This document shows positions 1 to 12,412 of a stretch of DNA of 64,000 bases, in pieces. Positions within the stretch are counted from its first letter, which is position 1; the number at the start of each line of letters is the position of its first letter. Source of the DNA: Neofusicoccum parvum (lineage: Eukaryota; Ascomycota; Dothideomycetes; Botryosphaeriales; Botryosphaeriaceae); the NCBI GenBank assembly GCA_020912385.1, contig CP087211.1:682001-746000 (forward strand), in the 5' to 3' direction. The notes beneath the pieces were generated by a model that saw only the letters and a program-made list of their open reading frames with translations, was not told the DNA's origin and made no database searches. Made by a program: the position numbers and the translations under genes.

Positions 1-3000
1 GATATTTAGCGGTGGGATCTTATTTACGGTGTATGAGCACGCGGCGGCCATGTTGAACCCGATCATTGGAACGGGACGGGTCTATGCATGATTTGAGCAT
101 CGTTTAGTGTGCGAAGAAGAGGATGGCAAGAACTGTCCTTTGTTAGCGACAACATTGCATAAGAGACAGAAGAGACGGAATCATAGAGCAAAGTGGCGCA
201 TATCAGGCGGCGACCTTGAATAAAGCTCAAACATATCGCTTGTGGCGGTAAAATATGACCTCGTCAAGGGTCGATACTTTGCGAATTCTTGAAGTGAGCT
301 TGTTTCTCTGTTAAAGTTACTTTACTACGGTGATGATTTTGTTAACAGCACGAGGTTTAGCACTACCATGCAGGAACTTTGATATTTTCTGTCCGCCGTA
401 CATATTGAGAACAGTTCAATGGAGAACCCTCCACTGAAAGGGCCGCCGACTGGAAATTTTTGTGATTTTCTCTCAGTGAATCTTTCATCAATTGGGTGAT
501 ATCATTAAGCCCCCCATCATCGCCACGGACCACCGTTCATCAAAAATTCTATAAATCAATGAACCGCATCACTCTTAGAAGAAGTAAGCTCCGGGAGCCT
601 ATGCAAACGACACAAGCGCTTCCAAAGAGGAGGAACAGGTCATCATATTGAAGCATATCCAAAAAGCTTGAATGTCTAGCTGTTCTGATGAGAACCAAAC
701 TACACTAATGAGGATATTGCGGTAGTCGACGATAGTCAGCCGTTGACAGCTGCTGTTGTCGAGTTGTAGAGAAGGCTTTTGAGCCGTTCAAGTGATTCAT
801 CTGGACTTAGTGTCCCATGTCGATGTTGGTTTCACGTGTAAAGGCTCGTTGTCCATTTGCACATGCTATTGCTACGGTTTACAAAAGGTACGTTTATTAA
901 ATAATATGAAGATTTTTTTTGACTTCAGGGAAGAAACTTGACCCTTACCATTAGTAGAGACCCTAGAAGTCTTTGCACTCAGGTGTTTAGCCTTATACAT
1001 TTGTGCCTCTTCCAAAAGCATTTTTCTGGACACATTCACTTCCTCAGAAAACTGAATCAAACTACAGCAGTCCTCGCATAGTGATATCGGTGACGCCCAA
1101 AAACAAAAGCAGAATAGAAACATACTTACCTCAGACAATCACGCAGCTTCTCAAGTAACCATTCCGCCCCTCACCCTCCATTTCGCGCGCCGAAAACACT
1201 TCACCCAGCTCCTTCCACTTACCTCCGCACCTCCAACCTCAACCACCACCGCCACCGCCCCTCCCCCAGCCACGGACGCGCCCCCCACACTCCACAGCCC
1301 CTCCGCCGCCCTCCCAACCAACCGACGGAGCGGAGCGCGAGCGGGCGGGCGGGCGGAAATTGCGCGAGGCGAGCGGCAGACCAGGGGTAAAGGGGCGGAG
1401 ACGGTCGCGGACGGCGTGGTGCTTAAGCAGCGGGGTGGCTGAGGAAATAATAAAACACAAGCTTAGCTCTCCTCCACACCAAAAGGGCCACGCACCACGC
1501 GAGGCGGACCGGGGAGGTTGCGCGGGGTGCGTCGGGGGGCGGGCTTGAGGTGGTTAGCAGCGAGCGCTAGGCGGGGAGTGGGTTTTGAGGAAGGGATGGG
1601 CTGGTGGAGGATTTTCTGGCCGGCGGGTTGGGGGAGGCTGGAGGGCGGTTGCGGTGGCGTGGTGGATCGAGTTGGCGTGGTGGGAGAGAGGGGGGACCGG
1701 GACCGAGCGCTGAGGCTGGATGGCTGGGTTCGCCTGTTGGGCTGGGGGGGGAGGGCGTTGGCTGGGCTCAGGTACGGCCGAGCTGGGCGTGGTGGGTGCG
1801 TTTGGATCGGGCGCTCGTGTGTGCGGAGGGCAGGCGCCTGTGCGTCTTGCTGCTGATCGTCAGGCGATTGGAGCCTTCTGACTTGCGGCTTCTTTCCTGC
1901 AACGCGGAGGGCTGCGAGGCTTAGGGTGCGATGGTCGGCGGATCTGCAGGACGGGCGCGTGGTGTCGCGCGCTCCTTCGCTCTGGCGGGCGGCATGGCGA
2001 GAAAGTCGCCGAGGAGGGGGTGGGCAGCCGAGGGAAAGAGAGTGATCAGAAAAGAGGAGGGTGAGGTGAGGTGAGGTTGAGTTTGGCGATGGGGGAGCGG
2101 TGTCTGAGCAGCCCTGGTCCCACGAGATCTCGTATACACGCACACAGGCGACGAAGCCGTGGTGCCTGTCCTGCCATCTCCCTGCCTTCCACCCTTGCCT
2201 GCACCGACTGGGTCCAGGGTCTGCCACAGCTCGCCGAGCTTCCATGGACGTCGACGATAGAGCACGTCCAGCCAACGCCATCACACCGCTCGCGCGCGGC
2301 AGACCCGACGATGCGCCTGGCTCGACTCGCGCGCACGGGAAGTGTCAGCACGGCCTTGCGCCGCCGCACAGGCGGAGAGCAGGAGGACAGCCGGCGATAG
2401 CCTGACACGGTAGCCGGAAAGCTGCAGCAGCCGGACTGCACCTCGGCCGCCTTCACTCCCTCACTCATTCGGCGGGGGCCCGACTCCGCGGCTCCGCGCC
2501 CGCACCCGCTCCGCACTAACGAAAAAGGAAGCGCCGGCGCCGGTGGAGTGATGCCCGCTCAGATTGCGAGGCGGGGGATGTGCGCGCGCCATCCGGCCCA
2601 GTTTCTGAAAAAGCAATCGTTGCGGAGAGGAGGCCAGGGGGGGCCCGCCGTCGACGCTGGACCGCTGCCCGGCGACTTTTCTTGCCGCGTGCAGTTAGCA
2701 CGGCAGCCCGGGCGAGGGACCCCGATGTTATTGAATTTCGAGACCGTCGATGGGGAGCGGCTGCTGCGCGCTTCCATCCCGAACCGGGCCGTGAGTGAGT
2801 CGTCGACGCGTGCGGAGCGGAACTTACGTCGGCGCACACGTTGCGGTGGTCGTGGCTGCAGAAGACCACAGGCTGTGCTCCGCCACCGCAGGCGGCACTG
2901 GGCGGTTGACTGTCAATGGCGGGCTGGCCTCGTGGACTGGCGGCAGTCGTGCGCCTTCCGCCGCCTTGCCTCCCCCGCGAGAAAGCCATGATCGAGAAGC

Positions 3001-4772
3001 GCGCGCAGCCGGGGCGTCTGCTTAGCGCGAGGGTTGCCGCGCAGGAGCACGCGACGTCGTCGTGCGTCGGAGATCCCTGTCGATAAGGTACATGACGTAT
3101 CCAAGCTTCCAAGCTTTTGCGCCGGCAAGCTGCCTGCCTCGAGCAGAAAGCCAAACAGCCCGCCGTCCAAGCGTCATCGTCGCGCCCGTTTGATGATGAT
3201 TGCCACCCGCCCACGTCCCTCCGTCGCGCTCGCCTCGCCCGGCCGCTCGGGAATTGCTAAGCATGTTTCAAATCGGGCATGAAGCAGATTTGCACGGAAT
3301 AAGCTGCTTGATTATAGTGCTGATGAATCCGTCCCGCGACGCTCGGAGGCCCTCGGCTACACCGAACTGTCCGACGGCTTGCCGGGTGGTGTGGCGGTCT
3401 GCCTTGCATGCCATTGCAGCATCGACGCACACCATTCTGGCTCGGGGGGCCAATGCGTGCGTGCTGACGATAGGGAAGACGCCGAAATAAACCTTAACGC
3501 CCTGGTAACTCCTTCCGGCCACCGTCGTAAATACGGCAAACGTCCGGTCTGACAGCCGGGCAGCAAAGGGCTGAGGCTGGCACTGCCACGTTTGCCTTTC
3601 CTCGCTCGCCTGCCCCCCATGATGGCGGATGGGGCCAAGGGCAGACAAGATGTGGCCTGAGCTGCGGTGCGCCCTGGTTGCCGCATCGAGCACACCGTCC
3701 GGTCCGATCGATGTTGCGCGTAGCCACGTACACCCGCGCACATGGCATTCTGGGGAGAGTGCGACCGCGCTCCTCTCACTTGCCAGCCAGCCCCCCGGCC
3801 CCTCCTATTTGTGTTCGCTGTCTGAGGAGTGTTTGGGGGCCAGCCGGCGTCTTGTTGGAGCCTCTTGCTGCCGCGAACTCTATCGCTGATCTGCGCTCCC
3901 CATCGCCGGCCGGGAAGCAGGAATGCAGTGGAAAAAAGTTAGAAAGCATATCTGGCGCGAGCGAAGGTTCGCAAGAGCGGTCGACTTGCATACCGATCCC
4001 TCAGACACGTGTCAAATGCATTGGATGAGGTGAGACGTGGATGTTAGGTAGAAAAAATCAGTCCATTCTGATTGATCCAGAAAGGCCGAAGCCAGTCTGT
4101 TGGGTATCATGAGAGGTGTAGTAAAGAACACAAGAAAAAAGTAAAGCTACCAGCCAGCCGTGTTGTACCGCCTGACCGTTTCCCACTAACCACCCGCATG
4201 TTTCTCGCCCCGTTTCCGTAACATGCGCCGAAACGACGACTCCCCTTTTTACCCCATAGTCCGAAATAGCAAACAGAATGCGAAACAAGCCCAAGTCCGA
4301 AAAGCAAATGCGCATCAAGCAATGGTCGCCTGATCCTTTTGTCCCCTTAACCGTTTTTGCCGTGTCCCATTCCGCAGAACCAAGTGACCGGAACCCAAAC
4401 CCAAACCAGAAATGGGGAAAAAAAGTGTGTAGTAATGCAAATCCCAGTCGTTCTTCGCTCTGCACAGAGGTGCAACAGATCGAGGCAAATTGTGGCAGAG
4501 AGAAGAAGCAGAGGACGTCGAAGTCGTAGAGTGGCGTGGAGCTGGAAGCCTGTTGAGGGATCCATGAACTGATAGATGCCGACCGAGGGCATGAGAGGAG
4601 AACTCGAAGCGATGATTCGGTATGCCCGGATGGCAGGTGATGGCACCCGAGCTCCCTGTATGGTACAGTGGCGAAGCGATTTCGCGCCTTGCCGATCAGG
4701 CGATGATGACGCGAAGCTGGGTAGCTAGGCAGCAGGATTGTAGACTCGACTCGTGATCAGAGTTCCGGGGCT
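1..4772. other. Gene-poor left flank
   Basis: I see no supportable gene. The first 1.1 kb is AT-rich. From about 1.2 to 3.9 kb the sequence is GC-rich, and its open frames are Pro/Arg/Ala-rich, overlap on both strands and show no recognisable motif. The last few hundred bases, roughly 4050-4772, probably include the 3' untranslated region of the minus-strand gene that ends at 4773. Confidence 0.5.
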
Positions 4773-5438
4773 TCATTTGAAGATGCCCTTGCTAAACCGC
4801 TTGCTGTTCTTCCAGCCCTTCTTGAGGAAGCCCTTGTCCTTCTTGTCGACGGGGGCGGTGCCGCTGGTGATTTGCGCGTCGGCCCTGGACATGATGTCAC
4901 TGCCGTCGGTCGAAGGGGCCCTTCCGTGGACGGAGCCGTGGATGGACCCTCCGTGGATGGAGCGCGACTCCTCGCCATCGGTGGTCTCGCCGTCCGAGTT
5001 GCTGTACTTGCGCTCGGGGTTCTTGCCCAGGTAGGCATCGAGACGGGCGCTGATGGCCCTGTTCTTCTCACCCGTCTTCTCGACGACGCTCAGGCCCAAT
5101 GCAGGAATGCTGGAGGCGCTGTCGGTGCGGGAGAGAGAGGCGCGGCGGCTGTCGCGGCGGGCGGTGGTGAGAGTGGTGGTAGAGCCGTAGTTGACCGAGG
5201 GCGAGCGCGAGAGACCGCCGACGGACGGGCTGCGGTCGTTGCCAACGAGGCGGAAGTCGGTGTTGGAGAGGTTCCACGACGAGCAGTAGGGGCAGAAGTC
5301 GCACTTGGTCTCCCAGCCCTCGATACCGAGCTTGTTCGGGCAGTTGCTGAGGTTGGTGGTGGGCGAGCAGGGTCGCAGGAGGTGGTACCAGCGATGCCGG
5401 CAGGGCAGGACGGAGACATTGAGCTCGGCGACGCACAT
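4773..5438 (-). CDS. Small Cys-rich/Ser-rich fungal protein of unknown function
   Basis: Single-exon reading frame of 221 residues. I start at the ATG at 5438 because the coding character changes there: downstream is a Cys-rich then Ser-rich protein, while the in-frame extension to 5876 is Pro/Arg-rich and looks like leader sequence. The first 55 residues hold Cys at 2, 13, 24, 33, 46, 49 and 52, including a CDFCPYC cluster that could bind zinc. The middle is low-complexity Ser/Arg/Thr with repeated RSPSV and SIHG-type motifs, probably disordered and phosphorylatable. The tail is strongly basic (KKDKGFLKKGWKNSKRFSKG). I do not recognise the family. It sits alone between two large gene-poor stretches, so its position does not suggest a function. 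Confidence 0.7.
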   Translation of the reverse strand: MCVAELNVSVLPCRHRWYHLLRPCSPTTNLSNCPNKLGIEGWETKCDFCPYCSSWNLSNTDFRLVGNDRSPSVGGLSRSPSVNYGSTTTLTTARRDSRRASLSRTDSASSIPALGLSVVEKTGEKNRAISARLDAYLGKNPERKYSNSDGETTDGEESRSIHGGSIHGSVHGRAPSTDGSDIMSRADAQITSGTAPVDKKDKGFLKKGWKNSKRFSKGIFK

Positions 5439-8400
5439 TGTGGCGGGTGGCGAAGTGGAGTGTGGAGGTGCTGGGTCTGGGAGGGCGGGGGAAGGATAGA
5501 TATAGTGGCGGGCTCGATGCGGCCTTCCGGATGCTGGGGGCCCGGAGCGACTGGCGCGGATTATAGGAGGCGCAGCGGTTGGCCGGTCAAGCCGATCTGG
5601 CGACGCGGGCGTGAGGTCGCCGAGTAAGGCTGACGTCAAGGGTGCCGAGGTGCGACGGGTGGTGTTTCGATGTTTCGATGGACAGGTGAGGCGCGCAGGA
5701 AGCAGATCTCGCGAAGCTTGTCGTGCGTGGCTCGGGTAGCACAGAAGACGCAGTGGCACGGCAGCAGCGGCGACGAGCTGAGGAATGCGCAGGCACGTGG
5801 GCGGCGAGTGGGCGCGGGGCGGCGACGGGCGAGGAGACGAGCAACGAGGCGGATTGAAGCGTGTGGTCTGTTGCACTGGCAGCCAAGATCTACCGTTCCC
5901 AGCGGCAGGCGTGCTGGCGGCGGCGGAGGTCTTTATTTATCCATGCTGCAGGCAGCCGGCGGATTAGGTGTGCAGGGCATGGGGGCCGTGCGGCCAGGGC
6001 AGGAAGCTTAGGCCGCGGCTGGAATGGCGTCCGCTTGTGCAGCGATGGTTCCCAGCCCACTCTGTCGGATCCTTGACCGCTGCACCGCCCCTGCTCCTCC
6101 GCCCAGCTGCCACCACAACGTGCGCGCCGGGTTGGGTTGGGCTCGCGATAGCCTTAACGAGATGAAACAGCTGCCCCATGCGAGATGAGCGCTGCCCGGA
6201 AGCCTGGCGCATCCGCGGGCCCAGCGCTCCGCCGCCGCCGCATGAATCCACGATCGGCGCGCCGTCCAGCAGCGCTGCGAAACGAACCACTACGCGCGTT
6301 CGCCAGCGGGATCAGCTTGCGCCGTTGCTGTCGCTCACCGCATCCCTGCTCCTGACTCTGTTCATCACTGCTGCTCGCCGGGCTAAACACTGCACCGCTG
6401 TGCGCATCCGCATGCGGCAGGCGGGCGGCGACCGGGGGGCCGGTCTCTTGTTCGCCTGCGGGCGGAGCGCTGCCCGCCAGCGCGATCATCTGCAAAAAAT
6501 TAAAAATTCTGAGGCCGTGGCTCCACCGCGCGGGCGACGGTGGAACAGCGCGCGCTGCGAAATCAAGGTCGCGAATGAAACACGCGCCGCGAGCCGGCCA
6601 GCTGCTGGCCAGCCCTGCTGCCCGACTGCGCGCCAGCGCCAGCCCTGTGCGAGCGCGCTGCCCTGCGCGGGACCGGGGAGACGTATTGCACTGTTCTATC
6701 ATCATCGTCACGCAGCCCTGACGCCGGCGCAACTGCGACTAGCGGGGCGGAGCTAGCAAGGTGCGGCGGCTCGGGGATGCGCGGGAGGAGAGGCAAGGAA
6801 GCGAGTCGGCGCTGCGACGACTCGTTCGGCGGCCGGGGATGCGCTGTCGTCGCCCGCGCGCTCAGGTCTCGCGTTGACATGGAGCCTTGGGGCATCCGGG
6901 CGCGCGGTGTGACACGAACGCGCTCCCGCCGCTTCCTTTTGCTTCTGTGCACCCTATCTGGTCTTTATTGCTGGCTATGAATAGGGATACGATGCGCGGC
7001 CCAGCAGCGAGGTTCTGGCCGCTCCTCATCACAGTCATCAGTCGATCTGCCAACTCAGATCACCTCACCTGAGTCGCTGCGCAAACTCATGGCCAGCCTC
7101 TGACGAGCAGCGCGACACGGCAGCTGCAGCCTGCACGACGCTGCACCGCGGCCCTCTGCGTCAGCACCCAGTTGCTGCTGCACGTCGCACACGTAGGGCG
7201 GCCAAGGGTGCACAGCGCCGCGCTGGACAGTCATCGCTGCCATGTGATTTCCGCCTGCCGCGTGGCTGCACAGTCGACCGCCGTCAACACCAATGGGACA
7301 CCGCCCCATCCGGCGTCGCGAGCGCCACAGCTCGCCGACGCGTGCACCCGCCAAGTCCACCCGCCCCGGGCCAAGCCTCAGCTCCTGCCCCTTGGCGTCA
7401 GATCTCCGCATCCCACCGTCCAGCCAGCGCCCAGCGGGCCTATCACGCGGTGAGCCACAATCACGGCTACCCCCGTTGCAATCCAATCCCGGTCGCCCTC
7501 AGACTGCCCCTATTACCAACCACGCGCGCCCCGGGGAAAAGAAAGGAGAATGGGAGCGTAGGAGCGCGGGTAGGTGCGCGTGGGCGTGGTCCGCTGTCCC
7601 CCGGCGACCCAGGCGGCCGGCTATTCTGCCGTGCTCGCCAAGTGCCGCCGGGCAATCGCCGCTGGAGTTCTGGCAGCGAGAAGCAAAAGTTCTGGACCGC
7701 CGGTGGAGCTGTGGAATGCGTCCGCGCAAAACCGGTGTGTGAATCACCGTTGGGTGGATCGAGCGAAGGGCTGCAGGAGCATGTGGCATGCAAGAAACGA
7801 GAAAAACTCCACTGCGTCGCCGCAAAAAGGGCTGCTAGCGGCCGCAGTGGAGCGGCTAGCTTTCCGGTCAACTGCGCTAAACAGCGGTACGAAGCGCCGT
7901 CGTAGGGCTTTTGTTCGCTCGAGGCCCACTTCTCGCGTGCTCGACCGCCGCTGCTCGCCGCCGGCCAGCGATGCTGCGGGCGCTGCGGGAGGGCGAAGCG
8001 CACGCCGACGAGGGGCCGCCGCAAGCGAAAACCGGGGGAGGGCGTGATGCGTGATCCCTCTGGCTGACACGTACCTGCGCCGCTGCCCGGTCAGCTGTGA
8101 CAAAGCACCGGCGGGTCTGGAGAGCAGACAAACGGGTCTCACGAGAGGAACACTCGGCGATCACCAGGCACCGGTTTCAGCACCACGGCCATCCCAGAGC
8201 AGAGCCACGACAAATACCGGGGAAGCCGTGGCGGCCTCCCCGTGCCGCCAGCGTCACGTCCGCTTTATCTGATACGCGCCCCGATGATCGATCTTCTTGT
8301 CCACTTTCCCCTCACGCACACTGTTGCCCGCCAGCCTCCAGATCAGCCCGGCTCCCTTCGCGCACTGGCAGAGCATGCTCTGCAGCCGTTGGCCATTCCC

Positions 8401-11400
8401 GATTAGACAAGACGACCGGCGGCGTGCAGACCACCAGCAACGTCATTCCCCGCGTCAACTTTCTCCGTCACGTCACTGCGAGCGGCGACAATATTGCTTC
8501 TGCGGGGCGCGTCGCCAAAACCCCTCCCCCACCTTCCGCAATGTGCCAGCTCCAGTCCACCGCGCCGCCTCGCCCAGACACGGCGACAAGCCGTTGAAGA
8601 AATGCCACAACCGAGTTGCCCGCGAAGCCGCAGATGCCGCGCCGGCTCCACGGTGATCACTCACATCCATACTGCCCACTCACAGCGCGCCGTCCCGCCA
8701 TTGTCCCCGCTCCCCCCTCCGATTGCGCCCGTCGCTCTCGCCGCTCTCTTGAAGAATGTCGATGAGAAGGTACTGCGTATGCAGCATGCAGGGCCCGCAA
8801 TCGGTCGTTTGTGCATGCACAGCAGGAGACAGCACCGCCGGCTTGGCCCACCCAAGCCGCCTCTGCCGCGTCCATTCCTGGGCATATTCTTGTCTTCGTC
8901 CAAAAGTCTTGTCATAGGCCACAATCCCGGAACTGGCCCCCAGAGTTGGCTCTTCAATATTTTTGCCGCATGGAGGCCCTTCTATCGCAGCAAATAGCGC
9001 CTAGTTTTGTAGAACGTGTAGTTGGCCGTATTGCCGTGGCCTGTCAGGTAGGGATGCGGCTGCATGAAACTCCGCCCATCCATGCAAGACACATTAGGGC
9101 AAGGAATTCGCGTTCATGCGGCTGCTTTGCTCCGCTTGGTCAGTTATCCACTGCTATACGTACTCAATCAAAACCGGCCAGCCTCACTTCCGATCATATG
9201 ACGAGTACGACCGGTGGCTGTTTGATCTTCACTTTTGCGTTTATCGCCGGCCGGCTGGATGCAGGTTCGGCTCGGCTTGCTGTCGACTCGATTCGAGAGG
9301 GGAGGGGGCCTCAGCAGCGATTCGAGAGGACGCACGCACATCGGTGCGGAGCTGAGAAAAGTGTTCGTCGTTCTTGTCCATGCGAGGCCTCCAACACATG
9401 CACGAGACTAGGTCAATGCCAGCCAACGAATCAGATTCTCGGCCCCCGCATGCAAAATAGTATTCGGGCAAACTAAAAATTGCAACAACACGACTACACC
9501 TGTGAATCCGTCCGATGTAGCAGCGAGCGCCCGCGCCGCAGAGCTGGAGTGCCTCTGGGCGCTTACACTACCATTACTTTTGTCTGTTATCGTCCTTGTT
9601 TCGGACGATCTCCCTCCCCTCTCCACCCATCACATTCCTCTCCTGCTGTCCCAACACACTGCTTGCCTGACACTGGACGGACACCTGTCCTGTCGCCGTA
9701 GCGCGCACAGCGCGTCGCCCCCTGGCACAGCACCCCGCGGCCCCATGGCCCCTCGGCCACGCACACGAGGGGGGCCGATTAATCGGACGACAACGAGACA
9801 CCGGTCACATCCTCTCTGCTGGATCAGCTCGAACGAGCAACTTGGTTCATGCAGCAGCAGCAGTGGCAACAGTGTCGCGTGAGGTGTACCTAATCACGAC
9901 GTACACGACACACCCGCACACCCACACGCCCCCCCCAAGTCCGTCCCGGCTAGCATCGTTAGCGGCGGAAGCGCGACCGGCAGATGCGCCGCCAACGCTC
10001 GTAGCGCAACCGCCCCCGCAACGCTGGCCGCCCGCTCGGTCGGGCTTGGAGCCGTCGGGCGACCGCGTGACTGTTCCTGTCCGGCGAGCGACAGCTGTTC
10101 ATGACTTTCGTCGTCCTTGGCGAAGGAGCAGCAACAGCAGCAGCAACCACCAGATGATGCGCGCCGTTGCTGGCCAGCCGCCTGCGCCGCCGCTGCTGCT
10201 GCTGCTTCCCGCTACCTGGCTACCCGGCTGACCTGACCTGACTCCGTCCACCGTCCCACATGCCTCTCTCCGTCGTTCCGCACAGCCCTCCCGCTAACCA
10301 CCGCCACCCAATTTCACGGCAGCCCACCTTTTTCCCTCTGCGCCACGCCTGCTCGCCCAGAAACTACAGCGGAGGACCCTGCGCCCGCGCGCTCGTGCCC
10401 GGCCACAGCGGAGCGGAAGCCCGGGAGCATTCCGCATCCGAGCGAAACCACTCGCGGACCCTACGGGTGCCGTGTGAGCAATCAAAAACGCACCCAGACG
10501 GCGTTGCCGGTGCTAACCGGCAATATCGTCCTCCCTGCGCAGAGCCGGCTGGCTATCTCCTCATTCGCGTCTTTCCCGTGCGGAGCAAAACAAAGAGCCA
10601 AGAGATCCGGTTGGGGGACGGAGGCGGTGTGGCTGGGGCGCTGATGAGGCTCTTGACGTAGGTGGCCGCCACCGCCGCGCTGGAGGCACCCGACGGGGTT
10701 GAGGGCCGTCCGGCATGACTGATTGCTCTGCGCAAGAGCCAAGCAGGAGTGACGCGCGGAGAGGACTTGGCCGAGCGAGGCAGAGCCGTGGTTGACGGCG
10801 GGGGCTCTGGTGCAGCCAAGACGGGAACCAAGGGACGAGAAAGCACATGTCAGAGCAACAGCCGCTCATCAACATCAGTCGAATCGACGACCTCTCTCTC
10901 TGATCACGACGTCATCGGCGGCGCGGAGCGGAGCGGCGTTGATGAAGATCTGCGCTACCCGCGACTGAGCGGCGTTCCAGGAAAGTTTTTTTGACTTTTT
11001 GTTTTTTCCCCCTTCGTCTGAGGTCAAGGCTCTTCGCTTACGTCGTCGTCGGTGCGCGGAGTCGAACGAGCACGAAGAGCCCACGGCCAGCCGCGTATGA
11101 CGACAGCGTCCCGATCTGCGCGTCAACGAGATTGCGCGGACGGACAGGTTTGGGGCAGTGCAGATGCCGCAGATTGACAGTCGTGCACTTCCTGCCGATG
11201 AGACAGTAATACAAACGGGGCCCTGTTTCGCTTGCCCTGCTTGATCATCAACATTTTTCCGCCGGAAGCATCCGTCGACGCCTCGACTCGCTCGTCTCGT
11301 GTCTCCAGCTGCCGCGAGTCATCCGAGACAGCACCAAGAAGCGTGTAAAATGGATCGGCGGGGCGCTTTCGCGACTGGCGGGTGCGGCAGCGGTGAAAAG

Positions 11401-12412
11401 GATGTTGATAAGGGCTGCACTAAGGGCTTGACAAGACTGTGAGTCGCGAGAGGACATACGTCATTCCAGGACTTCCGGAGTGCTTGGTGAGGTTTGATAG
11501 ACGTATCACGTATCTAGCAATGGGCTTCATGTGAACGCATGACAAGGCCAATTGCGAGGCTGTGCGCAGTGGCGTGGTCTCTAACCTGTGAGCTCATGGC
11601 CGGCAGAGAATTTGCAGTCTTTTTTTTTTTTTGCTGCTTCTGCTGCAATCATCGAAGGGTCTATTGAAAGACAGGGCTAGGCCATTGACGGGTCCAATTT
11701 TAGTCCTTAGTTAGGTCCAGATACCACGGTAAACTTTTATTACTTGAACAACGGTAGCCCAAAAACCCAGGTACCCATTTTTGCGCGCTCCGGATCCTCG
11801 ACGTCAACGTTGTGGCTTCCCGTAGGGCTGCGCTGACTATTCGGCCGCAAGCAGCTGCAACACTCTCCTGTTGAAAGCACAGACTCCCCAACAATCTGCT
11901 ACAATGGGGAACTTCTGTGCGAGGGAGATCTAGACCCAATATTCTCGCTAAAGGCAAATGTGGATGGGCGTATAGTCCGCGCTGTTAAGGCCCCACCACC
12001 TCTCATGAGAGCACATCCCTTAATCCGACACGTTATAGGTGGTTATAGGCTGGAATAAGAGCTTGGATCTGTGGGTAGTTGTTTGTACATTGCCACTTTT
12101 GGAAGTAATGTAAACATGAAGTATGCCTCTTGCGCCTCAATTCTCCCAATGGAAAGGGGAGCTTCTTCCTTCCTAGTGCAAGACATGCTAGTAGCTTTAA
12201 ACTGTCTTCTAAACACATAATTAGTATAGTAACGGAAATAAGCGGCCTACTCTATATCTGGTTAGCTTTTAGGTCAGGGTCCATTTGTTCAACAAGCCGT
12301 TGACGTCCCGTGCCAATTTGACGCAAAACTATACACATAAATCTTCCGCCCCTGTTGGCTTTGTGTGAGGCAAGTGCTAAATCGCTTTCTATTTGGCCTA
12401 ATAGTGTGTTAT
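5439..12412. other. Seven-kilobase gene-free, GC-rich interval
   Basis: No convincing coding gene. Down to about 11.2 kb the sequence is GC-rich, with many overlapping open frames on both strands, as expected from composition alone; none shows a domain, splice structure or signal peptide. It contains short CAG/CTG runs near 9.85 kb and 10.13-10.21 kb. From about 11.45 to 12.4 kb it becomes AT-richer, with a 13-base T run at 11620-11632. It may act as the long upstream region of the minus-strand gene ending at 5438, or carry noncoding transcripts. Confidence 0.5.

Noticed and set aside
1463..2284. Long Pro/Arg-rich minus-strand frame in GC-rich DNA
   Set aside because: No domain, no splice context, and equally long frames on the other strand; expected from composition.
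5439..5876. In-frame N-terminal extension of the 4773-5438 protein
   Set aside because: Composition switches to Pro/Arg/Ala-rich leader-like sequence and the next ATG at 5438 begins the Cys-rich region.
6154..6756. Overlapping 192-codon frames on both strands
   Set aside because: Mirror frames in GC-rich sequence without motifs.
8811..9476. 221-codon plus-strand frame
   Set aside because: No recognisable domain or composition of a folded protein; flanked by similar spurious frames.
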